Part shown: one piece after another, positions 10,610 to 22,005 of the stretch
How positions within the stretch are numbered: position 1 is the first letter of the stretch
Layout of the letters: each line of letters opens with the position of its first letter
Origin: Steromphala cineraria
Taxonomy: Eukaryota; Mollusca; Gastropoda; Trochida; Trochidae
Reading direction: 5' to 3'
DNA length: 64,000 nucleotides
NCBI GenBank assembly: GCA_916613615.1
Contig: OU744726.1
Span: 65,116,987 to 65,180,986, forward strand
Made by a program: the position numbers and the translations under genes
Notes under the pieces: model-generated
What the model was told of the DNA's origin: nothing
The model's database searches: none
What the model saw: only the letters and a program-made list of their open reading frames with translations

Positions 10610-13600
10610 TTTTCGTGCTATGCGCTTAGGTTTAGCCTACCTCATATTATGTTTTTACATAATCGTTTAAACAATCTAACCTCGTATTTGTTGTTGATGT
10701 TTTTAAATCTTTATATTCTGTTATTTCTTTGTAAGTTTTTCTGGACTATTCTACTTTTCTATTTTTTGGCAAAACCTAAACCATATTTCGATACCCAAAT
10801 AATGGTTGTTTGAGGTCAGAAAGTGTATGTCTTTGGTTCAAGGATTTATGAACATATTATAAATGCTCTGTTTTTCAATCTTCAATATCGTCGCCAAAAC
10901 TTCCCAGGTACATTGATAATAGGCACTTCTCAACTCCCCAATCAACAATTTCGCAAATCCAAATAATCTTGAAAGCAAAGGGTGAAATAATGTTTCTTGT
11001 TACTGCAGCACCTGGTTACAAGTGCAAGCTAAAAGGCTTAAATTTATGAGTCGGGGTCCTTGAGTTAATAATCAACATCATAATTATGGACATTTTGACA
11101 AGTTTGACTCTCCCCCACAGCTGGTTAACACAAGAGACTTAAAGAGTACACTCTCTCAAACTGTTGCTCAACTCTTTCCAGTGATGTTCATTTTCTCTTG
11201 TCCTATAACTCTGCTGGTCGTCTAATTATCGCCTATGTCTGCAAGCAAAACGCATCCCTTATACCAGAACACAAAGCATGATTGCCTTCATCCATCCCCA
11301 TATGTCTCCCCCTCCCTAGCGTTCCTCCCCTCCCCCTCTCTGTCTAGCCACCTGAAGGAGATGGTGGCGGACCTCATATCAACGCCCCCTGGCGGGTCGG
11401 TTCGTAATTACAAGGGACGTAATCGAGGCTTGTCGCGCAGAAGAGTTCCCAACTCGAGCAGAGAACACAGCCACTTAACATTGTATACAAGACTATACAC
11501 GTCATAATGGGCTTTTTCTCTAGGAGCGAGCTTTTTCCCCAACTAGTAATTTATTTACAATGTGTGAAATGTTATTTGACAAAAATACTGCCAGGGTCAA
11601 AGGCTGCTTTCATCTGAGAGTTGCTGTTAGATGTTGTGGGTTCGAGGCTATTGAAGTGACGCCATCTTACATCTAACTCGTCAGGGCCAAGTAGACAAGG
11701 TGAATCTTGCTGGTAAAGTTACAAGTGCTCCTGCTTTTGTTCGGATATATTGGGAAAATCAAGTTAAACGAACTCTGCCTTTTATCACATGTCCTTCCAA
11801 CTCAAAACACTTCCGCTCTATTCATTCGGGCCGTCTTTAACAATAGTTTTGTGTTTAAAGAAAGAATCGTAACGAAATGACAGGCTGATAAATTGAAGGA
11901 TTTATTGTGTCAAGTTTGGCGTGAAAAGACAATGTTTGTCATAACTCTAGTTAAGGAGGTTGTCAAACATGATTATTACTTTTCTATGTCATTGTCAACA
12001 ACATATGAGGCGATTTTGAAGAGTGTTCACTTAACATTATTATTCTATCGTTGTCATTAAACACGATAGAATTCATATAGGTTTTATTATGATTGAGGAC
12101 AATGTGTATAGAAACCAAATATCAGGATTTTTTAAGGTGATTTATTTCGTCCACAGAATCAAAAGCGAATTGAGGCAATTGTAGCTTATTAGATAATGCT
12201 ATAATCAACCATAAAACGTTTTCCTTTCTTCTGTCAATATCCGCAACAGGGATTAGGATAATCAGAGCCATCACACATTGGGTGAAAAAATACCAATTCA
12301 ATTGAATTTACCATTGATATATTGGCAACGGGACATTTGAACTTCAGAAAATTACAAATAACCCTGAAAACGTAAAAAAAATTCCAATCCCTGCAGGAAC
12401 CCAAATATACACAAAACTCAACTAAGATGTATTGCCGCAACGTTATGGCATCGACGGTCTCACAGTCAGTTTCAAACATAATGTTCATTCTACCGAGACT
12501 TTTTGCTAGAATTATTGGTATCCATGAAGGTAACGCAAAATTTATATCTTATATCTTCAAAATTGCGGCGACGTTGTTCAATGTCGACATCCATTTCTAA
12601 GAGGGAACAAGAAAGGTAGAAGGCACAGTATAAAGCACTGTTTTTTTCTAGAGCTTGTGTCACATCACCAAAATTGAAATTCACAAAACTTAGCAAACGG
12701 CTGAAATATTGCTCAAGCGGTGTTAAACGGTGTTAGGTGTTAACTCACTTCCTCACGTAAGTTAATTTTTCACGCAATTGGGCTGATTGTATCAATTTTG
12801 TTTTAAATACTTATCCCAGTTTGCCCTATGAATATTTATTTAGTTAAATTTAAGATTTTCGGCTGTCCTCACAATATAAAAAGATATCAGAAAGAAAGAC
12901 CTGTGATATAATTTTCACTTCTTCTCTGTCATATTGATATCAACTCCCACAAGTGTAAGCTAACAGTGATAACATAGACCCGAGATCAACATAGTTAACT
13001 GTTTTGTCAATCTTAGCAATGATTTTGTAATTTTTTATATCAAAAATGACAATCGTGTGTGTAACATAACAATGCTGCAAGGTTGCTTATCGGTTATTTT
13101 TTTCCTCAAGAACAATACTACACCACAATAGCCTAGTACCAACACTGAAATGTTCTTTCTTTAGAATATTATTATGATGATGAACATATATAAATATTTC
13201 CCCATTTATGAATCAGAACCTAGATTTTCGAAACTCACGGTTGCTGATGGCTGAAATATTTCCCAAGCGGAGCTAAAAATACTCACTCACTCGAAACTCA
13301 ATTATTACTAATAAAGTAACGACTACCATACGTTAACATTGGTTTTACACTATCTGAGCACTAAAAGAGCTTCGGAAATCTTGGTGAAGGATGATTTAGA
13401 GCGACTTCTCAAGTATATCTCATTTCCTAAAGTCAATGTCAACGACACAATGGAAAGGTAAAAAAATGATACAAGAACCGAATCGAAATCTGTGTTCAAG
13501 AATATAATATTTCCGACAGTATATTTCCTATCGACCCGTTCAAAACACCAATCTGCAATGATACGGTAAAGAAAATATGTCAAAAGAAATTCAATATTTA

Positions 13601-15215
13601 AGAGAGCATGAATTTAATTTCTGTATTAGAAAAATGTTTCCCAAGAACGCAAAGAGGAAGCCGGTCTCATCAAAAGCGCGAGGATGACACGACATGGTTT
13701 CCAGAATGGTATGGGAAGTATCTTGTTGTCACGTCTGTATGCCGACCGTAGGCCGTCGTCCAGCATTTACAAATCAAGTGCGCCCTAGGCAGCGCTGACT
13801 TCTGACACCTCAAGTAGACAACACCTTCAGGACGGCGCTCTTGGATCACGCGGCGCACTAACAGTCCTGGAAAAGGACTGCCGGATTCGCCTTTTGTCGC
13901 GAAACGGCTTACGGCATGTCGTTATAGGTCTTCAGCAATCATTCACCAAGTTCCAGAACTACCCCCGGCTCAATGGCGCCTCTACTATACGCTATTATTC
14001 CGCCAAACTCGGAGATTTTGCTAATTATTTGTTATTTTTAGTACTTTTTAACCATTTCAATGAGTCTTGTTTGCAATTCGCTCTAGGAAAGGTGTTCCAA
14101 TGTTCGCCTGCCAATTACAAGACCTGCTCTATGAAGCTGCCCGCTAACTGCCTCGTTCCACTGATCATTAAGGAGCTTAAAGGACAAAAAAGGAAATGAC
14201 TTTTTAAAGTTGGAAACTTTTTTTGTGAGAAATGTTTCATCGGCCATGATTTAACAGCTTGTGAAGAAATAACATTTCCATTATGGCAGCATCACTTAAC
14301 CACATATCATAAAAATAATTGCTTTGCTTTAGATCGGACATTATTGCTTTGAGAAGCGCCTACTGTATACACATTAACACCGGGCAAGTGTTTGTAATGT
14401 GTTTGCAGTGTTTATAGTTCATCTAAACATTCAATCGCAGAGCAGTTAGCAAGTCACTCATGTGTACAATAATCCATCATACACGAGCATTAAGCAGTCA
14501 GTCCAACATTCACATAACTCTTAACAGCTTCCGATGAAATGGCACTCTAATTCTGAATCGCTTGGAGCTAAGTCTACCGTTACCTCGGCCATTATACGCA
14601 ATGATTGTAATAATGGCCCAGTCACTGGGGACGCCAAAAGGACATCAAATATCATCCACCAGGGGAGCGCGATTGCTCCATTGCCTTCCTGATAAATAAA
14701 CTACTCATTTATTGTGAATGCGATTGAAAGCCGAAGCGCAAGCCAACTCCCCGGGTGCTGGGTTTGATCGTTTTGCCGTTTTCATTTCATTTAGGATATT
14801 GAAAATTGTGTACATTATTAATGCGAGTACACAGTCGACGTTCTGACGCTCCCAAACGGAGCATCACATAGTACCCGGATGAACCCGATGGCGGAGGAAT
14901 CTTTGGCCAAACCGAAATCTGATGATCACTAAGTGCCTAATGCTCCGGGCGGAGGCATATTTTCTTCATAGAGAGTCAACACTAGGGGTATTGCAGGCCT
15001 CCTCGTCCAATATTATCACCATAACATAAGGCGGATTCGAACCTCATTTTCTTTTGTTTGCCGCACTTTATGGTAGTGGAAAAGGTTAATGCTTCTTCCA
15101 TCAGAGCGATATTGCCGTTGAGATTCGGAGCTCCATATTCATTAGAGAGTTGAATCATTGTTTGAGAACCATTATTGTTATAATCTTTCACTTTTGTTGA
15201 TTTATATTGCCTGCA
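10610..15215. other. Large non-coding stretch
   Basis: No exon could be supported. Notable bits are a CT-rich run at about 11290-11345, a CTCF-like site at 11383-11395, and two SINE-like tails with the phrase GGCTGAAATATTGCTCAAGCGG at about 12702-12755 and a variant at 13242-13292. There are also GC-richer, less repetitive patches at 13660-14000 and 14570-14900, the latter with CCACCAGGGGAGCGC at about 14656. The GC-richer patches could be conserved regulatory DNA or old repeats; sequence alone does not say. Confidence 0.4.
11383..11395 (-). promoter_or_regulatory. CTCF-like binding motif
   Basis: The minus strand reads CCGCCAGGGGGCG, which agrees with the animal CTCF core (CC.C.AG..GGC). 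It lies in the gene-poor left part of the window. A single motif match is weak evidence on its own. Confidence 0.35.
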
Positions 15216-15221
15216 TTTTTT

Positions 15222-15775
15222 TGCTTGGTATGACACGTTTCACTTTCTGGATAGAATCTATTCACAAAGTCTTGCTTTTTCGTAAGAACCGTAAATTTGT
15301 TATTTCTAGGTATGACCTCTTTCACTTTCTTCGTGAAATTGAATCATACTTTCTTGCTTTTAGGTCTTCACACTTGGGATTTATATCTATTATAGCTTGG
15401 TATGACGTGTTTCATTTCCTTCATAAACTCAAATCACATTTCTTGCTTTTTCGTCTTCCTCTTTAGAACCATATATTTACCATTGCTTGGAATGACGTCG
15501 TTCACTTTCTGCGTTAAGTTTTTTAATAATTGCATTACATAACATCTTTACTTAAATAATCGTTGATTTTGAAATTGCTTGGTTTGTCTTTCACTTTTAG
15601 TATGCAATTGCTTAATGTCGTATCTTCACTTCAAGAATATCTTATCTGTCATTGCATGGTATGACGCCATTGACTCATTGAATTAACGCAATTGGTAATT
15701 GTTTGATATAACCTCTCCACTATCAATGATGGTTGGTTTGTAATTGTTTGGTATAAAAGTCTTACACTTCCTGCA
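15222..15775 (+). repeat. Degenerate tandem repeat, about 85-90-bp period
   Basis: The phrase ATTGCTTGGTATGACNNN, followed by TTTCACTTTC, recurs at about 15225, 15305, 15395 and 15485, and in weaker form at 15577, 15655, 15700 and 15740. Copies are diverged and AT-rich. Confidence 0.55.
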
Positions 15776-16134
15776 TTTAATAATTTGACAAATGATTTAT
15801 TAATATATATATTCATTTTCCCTGTAGAATCCTTTATTTATGCATATGTTTCATAATTGCTTGCTCCATTCATCTCATTTCACTGTTAACATGCTTGCTC
15901 ATATCTCTATCATGTCTAAAGTATTCATTGATTGTTGTGATCTTGATGTGACTTTTCCTTATATTGGCAAGAATGACCTGTTTTTTAATGTTTGAACTCA
16001 TTTATCATGGAGACGGTTATCTTATTATTGCGAGTTATATACATATCGAAAAAATATTCAACTTTCAGATTAATCTGTAAATAATGAAAAACAAATTGTA
16101 AAATAATTATTAGATCTTTAGGACAATGGACATT

Positions 16135-16975
16135 GTATGGCAAATTACACGGCTCGTTCGACGTCGTCCGTAAACATTTTCGACTTCACCTTCAGAGCTA
16201 CTGCACCAAAAGTTTTGTGGGGTTGTAGGACAGTACACTTCTCCCCTCTCAAATATATATTTCCCCTTAAAATTTTCTTTTACAGGAATCTGAAAGGGAG
16301 TTTCGCTTTAATATATTGCTGGCTTATGGCTGCAATACTGCCCAAGCGGCGCTGAACAATAACTCACTTTTAATATCTTTGTCACTTGCATGGGGACTCA
16401 GTACATATTGTGATAACTCCTACACCTTTTGGGCGTAACAGTGTCCACTCTGATACCTCTTAAATTCAAAAAGGGGCCCGTAGCTCTGTAGCTCATTAGG
16501 TTTCATATCCAATTCTGTTTAGGTAGTAGCTCATGTGTTTGTTACTTTGGTCACAGGAAGTATTGAGTGTTATTCCCATTAGCTATGTGGTCCGTACAGA
16601 CGATTTCGGCTTTCTATGCCTTATGCTATTGGAAACTAAGATGAAAATAGGTTGAAAGACATAAGGCCTGTGGCCCTTATAAGTTGTCACTAAATCTTTG
16701 ATTGATTAGTACAATCAGCTAAAAAGTTTGTTCAGTAAGGTTTCAGCTTCTATACTGTTTGCTTCTAGAGAAGAAGGTGAAAATAGATTGTTTGGGCAAA
16801 GCCCTTATTAGTGGTCACACGGTCACCAAATCTACGATTTATAATCCCTATCAGCTGAGAAGTCTATACACAAGGTTTCAGCTTCTAAACCTGGAGAAGA
16901 CGATGCATGGTGTCCTTAGGACATGGGTACTAGGGCCCCTATTGGAGGCTACAGGGTAATAAAAATTACGATCAG
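16135..16975. repeat. Old copy of the AGCTCATCAGG repeat element
   Basis: Stretches resemble the better-preserved element at 52264-53149: TCGTCCGTAAACATTTTCGA and CTTCACCT near 16165, TAGCTCATTAGG near 16490, and the recurring phrases GGTCAC..GGTCACCAAATCT and AAGACGATG in opposite orientation to the good copy. A SINE-like tail (GGCTGCAATACTGCCCAAGCG and GCGCTGAACAATAACTCA) is embedded at about 16322-16366. The element is heavily diverged and its ends are unclear. Confidence 0.45.
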
Positions 16976-17676
16976 TAATTCCCAATGGCCTTTACAGAGC
17001 ACAAGATTTCATTTCTCTACAGCCAATGAATTTTTAGAAGTTGAAAATGTTCAGAATTTCATGTACGGACGCTAGGCGCCAAGTAATAAGAGCTTTTAGG
17101 TCAGACGAAGTATAATTACAAAAAGATTCAAATAGATCTTTCTTCTCCAAAAGAAGTTATGAAACTAAAAAAGGAAATAATATCGTGTGCTTCCTCGTCC
17201 AGGATTTTAATACGTATTTTCCCGAGTATTGGATATTGTTTTTGTCTAAGTTTATTTAATTACAGTGTATATTTATGGGCTAAAATATATACTGCTCAGT
17301 TAATATTGGATTGGAATTGACTTTGTAACATAAAGAATATGAAAATACGTACGATAATGGGGCCAGTGGTTTTATATGTTTTGATTTTTTTTTCATTAGA
17401 AAAGGTATCAAGGCCTGCGTGAATTTGATTCAATTCTTACAATTCAAGACTTTACATTTTGTTAAAACGTCATAATTTTAAGAAAACAAATGTATTCTAA
17501 CATTACTTTGAAGAAAAAGTTTAGTCTGCCCCGTTTCAATAACATCGACTCAAAAAACATTGTTTGCAACTTGTCTTGAAAACTTAGAAAAGAGCAGCTT
17601 TCAAACACAATACAAGGGAAATAACTCCATTTAGGACACCATAATCCGCAATCATACGTGTAAGCAGTGACGAATT

Positions 17677-17770
17677 CAGTCTAAGTAAACCTAGCCTCAA
17701 CATTATCCGTGTCACTCCTATCAGTATAGGAGAGAAACGGATAATGTTGAGGCTAGGTTTACTTAGACTG
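17677..17770. mobile_element. 94-bp hairpin MITE with 9-bp target duplication
   Basis: A near-perfect inverted repeat starts CAGTCTAAGTAAACCTAGCC and ends with the reverse complement, leaving almost no loop. It is flanked on both sides by TGACGAATT, a 9-bp target-site duplication. A larger relative is at 46530-46771, also with a 9-bp duplication. A 9-bp duplication is typical of Mutator-type transposases; 8 bp would suggest hAT. Confidence 0.85.
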
Positions 17771-17918
17771 TGACGAATTACGAATAGAATAAAATATTGA
17801 GAACAATTTCAAATACACACAAAAGAAAGAAATCAATACCTTTAACTTTAATCGCGTTTTTGTTAGAGATTAACTTGGCAGGATATAAAGGGTATAAAAT
17901 TTTCGCAATGCATGTATC

Positions 17919-18271
17919 TTAAATGGGCAGTAGCACGTTTTTTTGATCAATGCATATTTTATGATTTTTCACTGATAATTGCACGTTAATGCTTAATCTA
18001 TTATTTTGATAGTGTCAACAATCTCATTACAAAAACCAATAGTCCCTAGTCGGAGAACAAACCATAAAGATTCACATAAAGTTCATTTTTTTGTGAACAC
18101 CTTTAATTCATTTCGTGTAAAAAGGAATCTCATGGCTGAATTTTACGTTATATATTCTATTCATTACTGCTTCATTTACTTTAAATACATTGTCTTTCAA
18201 TTGTAACCATTTATGTTAATTTCCTGACATCTCCTTTTATTTCTCCTAAAAACGTGCTACTATCCCTTTAA
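17919..18271. mobile_element. TTAA-flanked MITE, copy 1
   Basis: The element reads TTAA-ATGGGCAGTAGCACGTTTTT ... CCTAAAAACGTGCTACTATC-CCT-TTAA, with 20-plus-bp terminal inverted repeats and TTAA on both sides. TTAA target duplication is characteristic of piggyBac-type transposases. There is no coding capacity. A second complete copy is at 43389-43752; fragments are at 7473-7498 and 54640-54850. Confidence 0.8.
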
Positions 18272-18333
18272 ATAATGGACCCCAGCTCCATTAAATTCAA
18301 GGATAATAATAATAACATCGCGCGCTGACCGAA

Positions 18334-18378
18334 TGACGTGACGTAATGATGACGTCACAATTGTTAAGAATGACGTCA
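18334..18378. promoter_or_regulatory. CRE/ATF site cluster
   Basis: Two perfect palindromic CREs (TGACGTCA at 18350-18357 and 18371-18378) plus TGACGTGA (18334) and TGACGTAA (18339) lie in 45 bases. Similar CRE-bearing sequence recurs at 30139-30171 and 30446, so the cluster may be carried by a repeat rather than be a dedicated enhancer. Confidence 0.45.
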
Positions 18379-18399
18379 TAATGGTATAGGTATCTTTCG

Positions 18400-19540
18400 C
18401 TCGTTAAATAAAGAACAAAATTATTTCACGAGGGACATAAACTTGATATGAAAGGGGAACGAGTTATGTATCCTATTTATTACCAACTTGCATTTCAGAC
18501 GATTTATTGCTTTTTTAAATAACTTTTTATTATGCCTATAAAGAGACGAAACGGCGGATGAATATCAAACCATGTCACAGCCTCAAATTTTATACTATTA
18601 CGACGTCAAATATTCACATTTCTAAATTCTACCCTACGTTAATTCATAGTGTCTTGTGAAATGTAAGTAATAAGCACTTTAGTCATGAACGAAGCGTACG
18701 TGAAAATAAAATCTCACTGCACGAGAACAGTCAGAGTTATCTTTCTTTGATCAACGGCATGTCATGACGGCCGCCATTTGCCTGTATCTTTTCGTCAAAA
18801 TATGTAAACAACCGCCTTCAAAGTAAGTTTAAGATGCTTATCATTGTTAAAACGCGTTTTGTTTTGAAGAAATGTTAATTGTCTATAGAATATTCAGTTG
18901 TCTTTATATTCTATAGATAACAAGCAATGTCTGTCCGTGTGCAAATTTCGGAGCGACATGGATCAAATTAAACGGTGATCAGTGCTGAATTTAAACCCTT
19001 TTGTGTTTATATGAGCCTTGAGATATCAGTAAGATGTTATATTGTAATTTTGTCCTCCCGATTAATTCCTTAACAATTCGGTAAGGAACAATTAAAAGAT
19101 AAACTGAAAGTTTGAAGAATGACTCCGACTTACTCAGTGCCATTCGAATTTGTGAATGAAAACACGTTCGTTTTATGAATGAATAAAGTAGTCCGGACAA
19201 TGTCAAAGTTCACTGCAAGCCAATCAAATCACTTTGAGGTGTTATGACCCATATGTGTCATAACAGATTGTTATGAAACCCCTTTACGAAGTACCACGTG
19301 GGTAATAAAAATAAATACTACCCGGGTTGTTATGTTATGTTGGTTAGTACTCGTCCGTGTAACCGCAGTGTACTTTTGCTTGATTTTAGGGCAAGTAATA
19401 AACAGAATATTAAACTTCCTTCGCTACCGCTCGTTTTATACAAAATCTTTAACTCGTTTAATTTAAATAGTGTCAAATGGAAGGTCGTTTAGCATCTCCT
19501 ATTTATTAAATGTGTTCAGTATATAGATCAATAGATAGTA
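18400..19540. other. Non-coding stretch
   Basis: I see no gene or clear repeat. A YY1-type GCCGCCATTT lies at about 18770-18779. The phrase GTAATAAACAGAATATTA near 19397 is shared with 30273, which suggests an unassigned dispersed repeat. Confidence 0.4.
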
Positions 19541-19544
19541 TTAT

Positions 19545-20130
19545 ATGGGAATTTTCATATCACATTCTGTATCAGCCCGAGACCCAAATATCAGCCCGAG
19601 AGCTTTAGTTATTGATATTTGATATTGGTCGAGGGCTGATACAGACTGTGATTTGAAAATACCCATTTTATACTATTTTTATCATATATACGTACTTACC
19701 AAACAAACAACGGAAATAATTGCTACAATTTAAAATTTGAATTCATATCATTAGAATCTAATTTGAGTATCCACTTGCTAAATATGGTAAGTGACAAAAA
19801 ACCGATAGTCAAAGCTCCTGAACATACACCTCTTGCGACTTTTTAGTTTATTTTTCTCTCTAGATATTTTCCAAACTGGAAAGTTCGATTGAATAAAACC
19901 GACAAATCCTATCCGCAAGTGACGGCAGCGTTTCCTTCGCGATGTCGGCCATGTTCAAACGTCAGCTGTACAAAGGGAGACAACTCTAAATTCCTCGCGA
20001 CTTCGATCTATTTTTCGCATGCGTTGCCTAGGGTTCAAGGTTCAAGTCCCTTGACGACGGGCTGATACAGGTTTTTGCCCTTGACGACGGGCTGATACAG
20101 GTTATCTGCCCTGCGGGCTGATACAGGGTG
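19545..20130. repeat. Repeat region with GGGCTGATACAGG units
   Basis: An inverted repeat (about 19548-19672) carries GTATCAGCCCGAG on one arm and CGAGGGCTGATACAG on the other. A second part (20045-20130) has three direct copies of GGGCTGATACAGG, two of them in the longer phrase CCTTGACGACGGGCTGATAC. It may be one compound element with an insertion or unrelated DNA between its parts. Confidence 0.5.
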
Positions 20131-20134
20131 CTTG

Positions 20135-22005
20135 AAGAAGGGTGTATCGTGCATTCAAAATCTCTGTATTTATAAGCAAGTATATGATAAATGTTATTAC
20201 TAACATTTTGCTTTGTAAGATATCAAGAAATATATTACCCCATATAATTCGTACATAAAATTGATAAAGGAAATTTGTTGCAGACTGTAAAATTCTCAAG
20301 ATCGTTTTATGACAAGCTTGTTATAACAAGTAATTAGTTTGAGATTTGTAACAAATTAGACATGGTATTTAATGATTATGAATTTCCTGCAATAGCTTTG
20401 ATTTCGCTAGACGTGGCTTAAAATACTACACTTCTTGACATACGGCAACTACTGGGTACTGAACCTATTACCTTCCGGGTTGCATTCGTTTAAATACGAT
20501 ATAAATATCATTCACGGCTGACATGACCATATTTTACGTACGCTTCATTACTTCAACTGAATGATTGTTGGTGTTATTTTTGTTTTATTTTCATACAAAA
20601 TGTTACCCCTTGTGTTACTAAGGGCAGAGAGTTCCTTATTGCTCAAGAGGCCCTATATACATGTAAGTATATATATGTATATAGGGTCTCTGGCTACTCT
20701 AATCACATACTGTGCTAATTGGTTCAACAAAGTGACAATAGAATGGTAAGGCTTCCGTATGCAGCCAAACTACTCAAACAGTTTAATTTGAACTTTATCT
20801 TTACAGAGACATTCAGTGATTTTGATCATATGTTACTTTGCTTTGATAGGAACGTAAATGATATAATTCATTATATGAATGAACAGAATCTCACACATTT
20901 ATCTTAAAATGGCAAATATACGCCTTATTAGAAAACATGAAATGAGTAATATTATTCAAAAGTTACTTCAAAGTTAAAGCAATATCTGCAAGAAACACTG
21001 TGGTGACTTTATTACATACATAGATTCAAGACATATTTTCCCTGATAATAAGACCAAATTTAGCTGTTTTATAATACCTTGATTGTTTTGTATTCAACCT
21101 CCTTAAGTTGTCTATGATATATTCAATTGCAATCAGTACATAAAAAACACAACATTAATTGGCAAGTTTTTATTTTCAATAAATGATCTTCACATGCAAT
21201 TTTATTGATTTTGTACAATAGCACTTTTGTAACAACACTTCAAATTAGGAAATCATCCATGTTCATATAACTCTAAGATATTAAGTAACACAAATTCAAT
21301 TTACTTCTATATCCAAATGTGTTCTCGGTAAGTAGTTGTTATTGAATGGTAAGCAGGACACAATAAACCCAATTTTTTCCTTACCATGTTACCTTTTTTG
21401 TCTAGCTAAGAAATCAAAATGGATATGGATATGTCAAAATCTATAATTGCATTTAAATATCCAATTCTTGTTTAAATGAACTTGTTGGGAGTTCAACTGT
21501 CTTCACTTCATAATACTTATTAAACATTGTTAACAATTCAAAACAAACAAAATATTTCTTTTCAGACATTAATGTTGGAGATTAGAATTTATCTTGTATA
21601 TATCTGCCAAAATTTACCACTCAAAATGGCAAAATTTGAAGTATTTCTAGCCAGTTCACATGAAGTTATCAGAGTCAAAAACAAATATATGATATATGTT
21701 ATTGGAAATGATTTACCAAAGTTGGAAAGCAATAAACCAAGTCATCCTATAATATTCCTACAATCTTACAATAAGACAAAAATAAATAGAATTTCATTGA
21801 AAACTAGGATTGCATATGCAGTGTTGTTGAGGTGATTTTGGAAACAGAATTGTTTTTGGAGTTATGTCCCTTTGAATTTTGTAGAGAGATTCAAGACTGG
21901 CCCAAAACGACCCAAAAATAATAAGCGCATCACCTTGGAACAGCAATGTACAATATCACCCTAGCCACTGACGACTTGAATCACTGCACAGGGGATTTAT
22001 GACGG
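20135..22005 (-). other. Region downstream of IARS1, probable 3' UTR at its right side
   Basis: No coding sequence is recognised. A small palindrome with arms AGAGGCCCTATATACAT / ATATGTATATAGGGTCTCT lies at 20646-20692. Reading the minus strand, AATAAA signals for the IARS1 message occur at about 21202-21207 and near 21170, which would give a 3' UTR of about 800 bases. I see no convincing earlier signal. UTR length is therefore an inference. Confidence 0.4.

Noticed and set aside
14656..14670. Second CTCF-like site CCACCAGGGGAGCGC
   Set aside because: The first ten bases fit but the GGC core is disrupted.
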